Source of the DNA: JL08 sp965363755
Lineage (GTDB): Bacteria; Pseudomonadota; Alphaproteobacteria; Rhodobacterales; Rhodobacteraceae
Length of the DNA stretch: 17,144 nucleotides
Assembly: GCA_965363755.1 (NCBI GenBank)
Contig: CBDTVL010000059.1
Span: 1 to 17,144, forward strand
Direction: 5' to 3'
A program made the position numbers and the translations under genes. This document shows, piece after piece, positions 14,419 through 17,144 of this stretch; position 1 is the first letter of the stretch, and every line of letters begins with the position of its first letter. The notes beneath the pieces were generated by a model. That model saw only the letters and a program-made list of their open reading frames with translations. It was not told the origin of the DNA and did not search any database.

Positions 14419-14838
14419 TCATGTGTCCGCGTGCAGGTCCGCACGCATTCGGGACATGTGATCGTCCCAGCCTTTGTCGAGGGCGAGCGTCAGGCCGAAC
14501 GCGTCTGCACCCTGTGGCAGGCCTTTGTGTTCCAGCGACAAACGAGTGCCGCCGTCAACAGCGTCCAGCGTCCATTTGACGTGGCTCACTGCATCACCCA
14601 TCGGTTTGATCGTAAAGCTGTATTCCAGCAAAGAGTAGGGGGCCGCAACTGACACATCCCCCCACATCAGTTTATCACCGCTTTCAGTACCATACATGGT
14701 GTAAGGTTCCCCCTGCTTGAGAGGCGTCTTGGGTTTGTGGAACCAAATGCCAAGCTTGTCGGGATCGGTAAGGTAGGCCCAGACCTGCTCTTGTGTTGCG
14801 TTCAGGTAAATTGATTTTCGAATGGCTCGTTCAGTCAT
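14419..14838 (-). CDS. SRPBCC / AHSA1-like domain protein
   Basis: The 139-residue product has the START-like SRPBCC fold of the AHSA1 (activator of Hsp90 ATPase homologue) group. It shows an N-terminal strand with IRKSIYLNATQEQVWAYLTD (6-25), the conserved WF and MWG turns, and a C-terminal helix LDKGWDDHMSRMRADL (about 120-135). These domains form a deep hydrophobic ligand pocket; the ligand is unknown. The gene is the third of an operon; its ATG overlaps the stop of the ArsR-type regulator gene by 4 nt. Regulator plus SRPBCC pairs of this kind are widespread in bacteria, which suggests, but does not prove, that the protein handles the signal sensed by the system. Length and motifs look complete. 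Confidence 0.88.
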   Translation of the reverse strand: MTERAIRKSIYLNATQEQVWAYLTDPDKLGIWFHKPKTPLKQGEPYTMYGTESGDKLMWGDVSVAAPYSLLEYSFTIKPMGDAVSHVKWTLDAVDGGTRLSLEHKGLPQGADAFGLTLALDKGWDDHMSRMRADLHADT

Positions 14839-15158
14839 TTCAAGTCCTTTTCAATTGCAGTTTTCAAAGCATTCAGGCGATCATCCCAAAAGGCGTCAAA
14901 GTAACTCAGCCAGTCCAGAACAGGCGCCATGCCTGTGGGGTTAATGGTGTTAATGCGTTCACGACCTTTGGCCCTCACGGTGATTAAACCGCCATCTGAC
15001 AGCACGTTCAGATGCTTTTTGACCGCGGCGCGGGTCATGTCAAACTGGTCGGTCAACTGCCCGATACTCATGTCCGAACCGGCTAATATTCTGACAATGT
15101 CGCGCCGGGTTGGGTCGGCCAGCGCGCGAAAGCAATTTTGCGTGGCGTCGTTCATCAT
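14835..15158 (-). CDS. ArsR-family winged helix-turn-helix transcriptional regulator
   Basis: The 107-residue product is a single winged helix-turn-helix domain of the ArsR type. ALADPTRRDIVRILAGSDMS (12-31) covers the first helices. QFDMTRAAVKKHLNVLSDGG (38-57) is the helix-turn-helix with the recognition helix, followed by the wing LITVRAKGRERI. It has no cysteine pair of the metal-sensing ArsR/SmtB type (its only cysteine is Cys9), so it is probably not a metal sensor. It belongs to the subgroup commonly paired with SRPBCC proteins. The ATG overlaps the stop of the upstream cupin gene by 4 nt; the next codon is also ATG. Autoregulation is likely, because two 16-bp palindromes lie on the operon promoter (15600-15615 and 15626-15641). 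Confidence 0.93.
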   Translation of the reverse strand: MMNDATQNCFRALADPTRRDIVRILAGSDMSIGQLTDQFDMTRAAVKKHLNVLSDGGLITVRAKGRERINTINPTGMAPVLDWLSYFDAFWDDRLNALKTAIEKDLK

Positions 15159-15583
15159 TGTGACACCGGAAGAAAATCGAATGCACCGTCCTGATATAGG
15201 AAAGTTTCACACGGCGTGTCTGAGATACAAGCCGAGACATGGGCCACCCCAGCCGGGATTTTATAGAACGCGCCCGGTCCGATGGGCTGTGCGGCTTGTT
15301 CTTTTTCCCCGTGCGCAACATGGGTCATCGTGCCTTTCACCATTAGGCCGAACATAGAAGCAGTTTTGACATGGGGTGGGCTGACCGTGCCGGCAGGCAG
15401 CCGCACCATGGCCATATAGGCGGTGTCAAACCGAGCGCCGTCCAGTGCGGCAAAAGCCACGCCTTCGGGCGTTTTCTCCCATGTGAACTGATCCGACCCT
15501 ACGATCGTGATTCCGGGTTCAGCGAGAGCAGCTCCCGCGACCAGCAGCGACAGGGAAAGTGATTTAAAGATGTGCTTCATCAT
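15155..15583 (-). CDS. Exported cupin-domain protein
   Basis: This is the first gene of the cupin - ArsR regulator - SRPBCC operon. From the ATG at 15583 the product has 142 residues and starts with a Sec signal peptide (MKHIFKSLSLSLLVAGAALA, likely cleavage before EPG), so it should act in the periplasm. The mature part is a single beta-barrel cupin. Motif 1 is reduced (PPHVKTASMFGLMVKGTM, one His), while motif 2 is better kept (GAFYKIPAGVAH). Two cysteines (SACISDTPC) near the C-terminus may form a disulfide. The frame is open to a TTG at 15607, but that lies in the operator and is unlikely as a start; two adjacent ATGs (15583, 15580) are the natural choice, with GGAA as a modest ribosome binding site. 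The substrate is unknown; binding of a metal or small molecule is inference. Confidence 0.85.
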   Translation of the reverse strand: MMKHIFKSLSLSLLVAGAALAEPGITIVGSDQFTWEKTPEGVAFAALDGARFDTAYMAMVRLPAGTVSPPHVKTASMFGLMVKGTMTHVAHGEKEQAAQPIGPGAFYKIPAGVAHVSACISDTPCETFLYQDGAFDFLPVSQ

Positions 15584-15599
15584 GGCAGTTCCATAAAAT

Positions 15600-15615
15600 G
15601 ATACCAAAAGGTTTC
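15600..15615. promoter_or_regulatory. Operator site O2 (16-bp palindrome) at the transcription start of the cupin operon
   Basis: GATACCAAAAGGTTTC fits the palindrome GATACC-N4-GGTATC with one mismatch. It covers the predicted start of transcription (near 15612) of the minus-strand operon. It lies 26 bp from the second copy (O1), so their outer arms also form a perfect 11-bp inverted repeat (15598-15608 and 15633-15643). Binding by the operon's ArsR-type regulator is inferred. Confidence 0.7.
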
Positions 15616-15618
15616 ACA

Positions 15619-15648
15619 TTTATGAGATACTATTTGGTATCATGTCAA
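15619..15648 (-). promoter_or_regulatory. Sigma70-type promoter of the cupin-arsR-SRPBCC operon
   Basis: On the minus strand a perfect -35 TTGACA (15648-15643) is followed after 18 bp by CATAAA (15624-15619, 4 of 6 to TATAAT). Transcription would start near 15612, about 29 nt before the cupin ATG. Operator O1 fills the spacer. Confidence 0.6.
15626..15641. promoter_or_regulatory. Operator site O1 (16-bp palindrome) between -35 and -10 of the cupin operon promoter
   Basis: GATACTATTTGGTATC fits GATACC-N4-GGTATC with one mismatch. It occupies the spacer of the promoter, between TTGACA and CATAAA, so a bound regulator would block RNA polymerase. Same motif as O2 (15600-15615). Confidence 0.7.
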
Positions 15649-15674
15649 GCGAAAATCTGAGAGCGGGGCAGGGC

Positions 15675-15703
15675 TTGAAAAATGTTTATGTTTTGTTCAT
15701 GCT
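15675..15703 (+). promoter_or_regulatory. Possible promoter of mmcB with LexA-like box in the spacer
   Basis: TTGAAA (15675-15680) and a weak -10 CATGCT (15698-15703) are 17 bp apart, which predicts transcription from about 15710, the first base of the mmcB GTG. A GTTT-N7-GTTC element (15684-15698) lies in between; it differs by one base from GTTC-N7-GTTC, the LexA box of alphaproteobacteria. One-mismatch copies of that box occur by chance about once per 1.3 kb counting both strands, so position and the known SOS control of mmcB carry the argument. Confidence 0.45.
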
Positions 15704-15709
15704 TCAGGG

Positions 15710-16156
15710 GTGACCGATCTTAGTCCCTCTCTTCTGCAGCCTGGCCAACTGTTGGCCCGCGGCGTGGCACGCCATCTGGCAAGCCATGGCATTGTTTCAA
15801 TTGAGGAGTTTGTGCCAGAACGCGGATTGCGCGTTGATGTCATGGGGCTGGGCCAAAAGGGTGAGATTTGGGTGATCGAATGCAAATCTTCGCGCGCGGA
15901 TTTTCTGACTGACAGCAAATGGCAGGGCTATTTGGAATGGTGCGACCGGTATTTCTGGGCAGTTGATTGCGGGTTTCCAACCGACCTTTTGCCACAGGAC
16001 ACCGGTCTGATCATTGCAGATGCCTACGACGCCGAGATCATTCGTATGCCGCCAGTGGATAAACTGGCCCCGGCACGCCGCAAAAAACTGATCCAGAAAT
16101 TTGCCACCCATGCGGCGCGGCGCCTGCAGGGGTTACGCGATCCGGGTGCGCTATGA
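15710..16156 (+). CDS. mmcB: MmcB-family DNA repair protein
   Basis: The 148-residue product matches the MmcB family (formerly DUF1052), which in Caulobacter is an SOS-induced gene linked to mitomycin C tolerance. The fold looks like a PD-(D/E)XK nuclease: RVDVMG supplies Asp43, and EIWVIECKSSRADFLTDSKW supplies Glu57 and Lys59 in an E-x-K arrangement; YLEWCDRYFWAVDCGFP and TGLIIADAYDAEIIRMPP follow. The C-terminus is basic and helical, fitting DNA binding. Nuclease activity is inferred from these residues. The start is a GTG at 15710 with no ribosome binding site in front of it; no in-frame ATG exists upstream. The predicted transcription start coincides with the GTG, so a leaderless message is possible. 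It is divergent from the cupin operon. Confidence 0.9.
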   Translation: MTDLSPSLLQPGQLLARGVARHLASHGIVSIEEFVPERGLRVDVMGLGQKGEIWVIECKSSRADFLTDSKWQGYLEWCDRYFWAVDCGFPTDLLPQDTGLIIADAYDAEIIRMPPVDKLAPARRKKLIQKFATHAARRLQGLRDPGAL

Positions 16157-16160
16157 TGAT

Positions 16161-16349
16161 CTAGCGTTTGGCGACGCGGGCCGCATTGGCTGCTGCGCGG
16201 ATCTCTTCGGCAATTTCGTCAGCCTCTTCTGGATCAAAATCCATTGGGATCTCCAAACCTTGCGCTTCGATAAAGAGTCGAACCATGCCTTCATCGGTCG
16301 GTCCGATTTGCATATTTGCCTCAATGTCGCGTTCGGTGTCGATGCCCAT
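16161..16349 (-). CDS. Small acidic protein, probably of the DUF6324 family
   Basis: The 62-residue, acidic product has no signal peptide or membrane segment. It starts MGIDTERDIEANMQIGPTDE, then GMVRLFIEAQGLEIPMDFDP, and ends in a charged helix (EEADEIAEEIRAAANAARVA). From memory it resembles the short proteins labelled DUF6324 in Rhodobacterales; this is recognition, not a search result, and the function is unknown. The gene is well supported despite its size: a TCTCCT on the plus strand (16355-16360) gives AGGAGA just before the ATG. It ends 4 nt from the mmcB stop (convergent) and is divergent from the GNAT gene. Confidence 0.75.
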   Translation of the reverse strand: MGIDTERDIEANMQIGPTDEGMVRLFIEAQGLEIPMDFDPEEADEIAEEIRAAANAARVAKR

Positions 16350-16429
16350 GTCATTCTCCTGCCCTGAGGGTATGTTGTGCTAGCGTGCAAGATGTTGAAA
16401 GGCAAGCGGCGACGTGCTTTCTGTAGGGC

Positions 16430-16912
16430 ATGACAGATGTGATCCTGCGCCCCTTTGCTGCAGCGGATAAGGCTTGGCTGGTGCACCAGCACAGTGTGCG
16501 ATATGCGCAGGAGGAGGGGTTTGATGAGACATTCGGCCCCTTAGTTGACGACATTCTGTCGGACTTTCTGGCGACCCACGACCCAAAATGCGAAGCCGGA
16601 TGGATCGCAGAAGAGAAGGGGCGGCCTCTGGGGAGTATTTTTTGCGTCCGACTAACCGAAACAACGGCCAAACTGCGGGTGTTCTTGTTGGTGCCAGAGG
16701 CGCGCGGCAAAGGATTGGGAAAGCGGATGCTCAAGACCTGCATGGGGTTCGCAAAATCACGCGGTTACAAAGACATGAGCCTGTGGACCCATGAAAGCCA
16801 CACAGCCGCCTGCGCGCTCTACGCGTCTCACGGCTGGACTTGTGTTGCATCTGAACCAGTGCATTCCTTTGGGGTCGATCTAATCGAGCAAAGCTGGCAC
16901 ATTGATCTTTAA
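16430..16912 (+). CDS. GNAT-family N-acetyltransferase
   Basis: The 160-residue product is a single GNAT domain. Motif A, which binds the acetyl-CoA pyrophosphate, is VPEARGKGLGKRML (88-101, with the R/Q-x-x-G-x-G/A pattern at Arg92-Gly97). The sequence Y.QEEGFDETFGPLV...DFLATHDP...GWIAEE, ending SFGVDL..QSWHIDL, resembles the C-terminal half of proteins that fuse a MarR-type DNA-binding domain to GNAT. Here the MarR half is absent and the ATG at 16430 opens directly into the acetyltransferase. The ribosome binding site is weak (TAGGG directly upstream). The substrate is unknown; small molecules or proteins are possible. The tRNA-His gene follows 44 nt after the stop. Confidence 0.88.
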   Translation: MTDVILRPFAAADKAWLVHQHSVRYAQEEGFDETFGPLVDDILSDFLATHDPKCEAGWIAEEKGRPLGSIFCVRLTETTAKLRVFLLVPEARGKGLGKRMLKTCMGFAKSRGYKDMSLWTHESHTAACALYASHGWTCVASEPVHSFGVDLIEQSWHIDL

Positions 16913-16917
16913 CGGGC

Positions 16918-16946
16918 TTGCATTTACGCTCTAGCGCCGCTAAATC
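16918..16946 (+). promoter_or_regulatory. Possible promoter of tRNA-His
   Basis: TTGCAT (16918-16923) and TAAATC (16941-16946, 3 of 6 to TATAAT) are separated by 17 bp, placing transcription a few bases before the mature tRNA 5' end. The -10 is weak; the positions fit but the case rests on spacing. Confidence 0.35.
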
Positions 16947-16956
16947 GCATTTCAGT

Positions 16957-17033
16957 GCCGCCTTAGCTCAGTTGGTTAGAGCGCCTGATTGTGGATCAGG
17001 AGGTCGCTGGTTCGAGACCAGCAGGTGGTACCA
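16957..17033 (+). tRNA. tRNA-His (anticodon GTG)
   Basis: A complete cloverleaf of 77 nt including the encoded CCA. The acceptor stem is GCCGCCT / AGGTGGT. The D-arm is TAGCTCAGTTGGTTAGAGC. The anticodon arm is CCTGA-TTGTGGA-TCAGG with GTG at 16991-16993. The T-arm is GCTGG-TTCGAGA-CCAGC, followed by discriminator A73 and CCA (17031-17033). The base before position 1 is T, not G, and position 73 is A, not C, so the usual G-1:C73 identity pair of tRNA-His is missing, as described for alphaproteobacteria. The first pair is a G1:U72 wobble. Confidence 0.97.
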
Positions 17034-17144
17034 TACTTTCAATGACTTAGCGGGTAGCAAGCTGCACACATCGTGCACCACGGCTCCCTCACGGCTCCGC
17101 CAGCCACAGAAAAGCCAGACATATCTTCAGGAAACGATTCTGTT

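Noticed and set aside
15580..15594. Four-codon mini-frame (ATG GAA CTG CCA TGA) whose stop overlaps the cupin start
   Set aside because: It may be chance; there is no ribosome binding site for it and no regulatory codon pattern.
17034..17144. Phage or island attachment site at the tRNA-His 3' end
   Set aside because: No integrase gene and no repeat of the tRNA 3' end within the 111 bases available; the window ends too soon to judge.

Overview
The window looks like chromosomal DNA of an alphaproteobacterium, most likely a Rhodobacterales/roseobacter-type bacterium. The grounds are the gene order (nrdR-ribD ... ribE ... ribB-ribH-nusB), an MmcB-type DNA repair gene, and a tRNA-His without an encoded G-1 and with A73, a trait described for alphaproteobacteria. 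No species can be named from the sequence alone.

Layout from left to right. (1) 1-1250: the C-terminal two thirds of the primary sigma factor rpoD, cut by the window edge, with a strong intrinsic terminator. (2) 1364-2317: two tandem paralogous genes for small, probably exported proteins of unknown function. (3) 2499-4066: nrdR and ribD, overlapping by 4 nt, with a perfect DnaA box upstream of nrdR. (4) 4069-8641, minus strand: a capsule block kpsS - Wza/KpsD-like export lipoprotein - kpsC. It encodes the Kdo-linker enzymes and an outer-membrane export component; no ABC transporter genes are in view. (5) 8798-9960: ribE and a coupled gene of unknown function. (6) 9980-11035, minus strand: a proline-racemase-superfamily enzyme with a Ser/Cys active-site pair. 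(7) 11177-13329: ribB (with a decayed RibA-like domain), ribH and nusB, tightly packed. (8) 13578-13904: a small two-helix membrane protein, followed by about 510 bases without a convincing gene. (9) 14419-15583, minus strand: an operon of an exported cupin, an ArsR-type regulator and an SRPBCC/AHSA1 protein, all with 4-nt overlaps, preceded by two near-identical 16-bp palindromes placed on a sigma70-like promoter. (10) 15710-16912: mmcB with a LexA-like box, a 62-residue acidic protein on the other strand, and a GNAT acetyltransferase. (11) 16957-17033: tRNA-His.

Together the plus-strand genes of regions 3, 5 and 7 form a riboflavin pathway cluster: RibD, RibB, RibH and RibE cover every committed step except GTP cyclohydrolase II, which must be elsewhere because the RibA-like domain here has lost its zinc ligands. 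The cluster is bracketed by NrdR (ribonucleotide reductase repressor) and NusB (antitermination) and is interrupted twice by oppositely oriented genes. The most interesting new-looking material is the doubled palindrome of the ArsR-type operon, the tandem unknown secreted proteins, the unknown gene in the riboflavin cluster, and the possible SOS-controlled leaderless promoter of mmcB.
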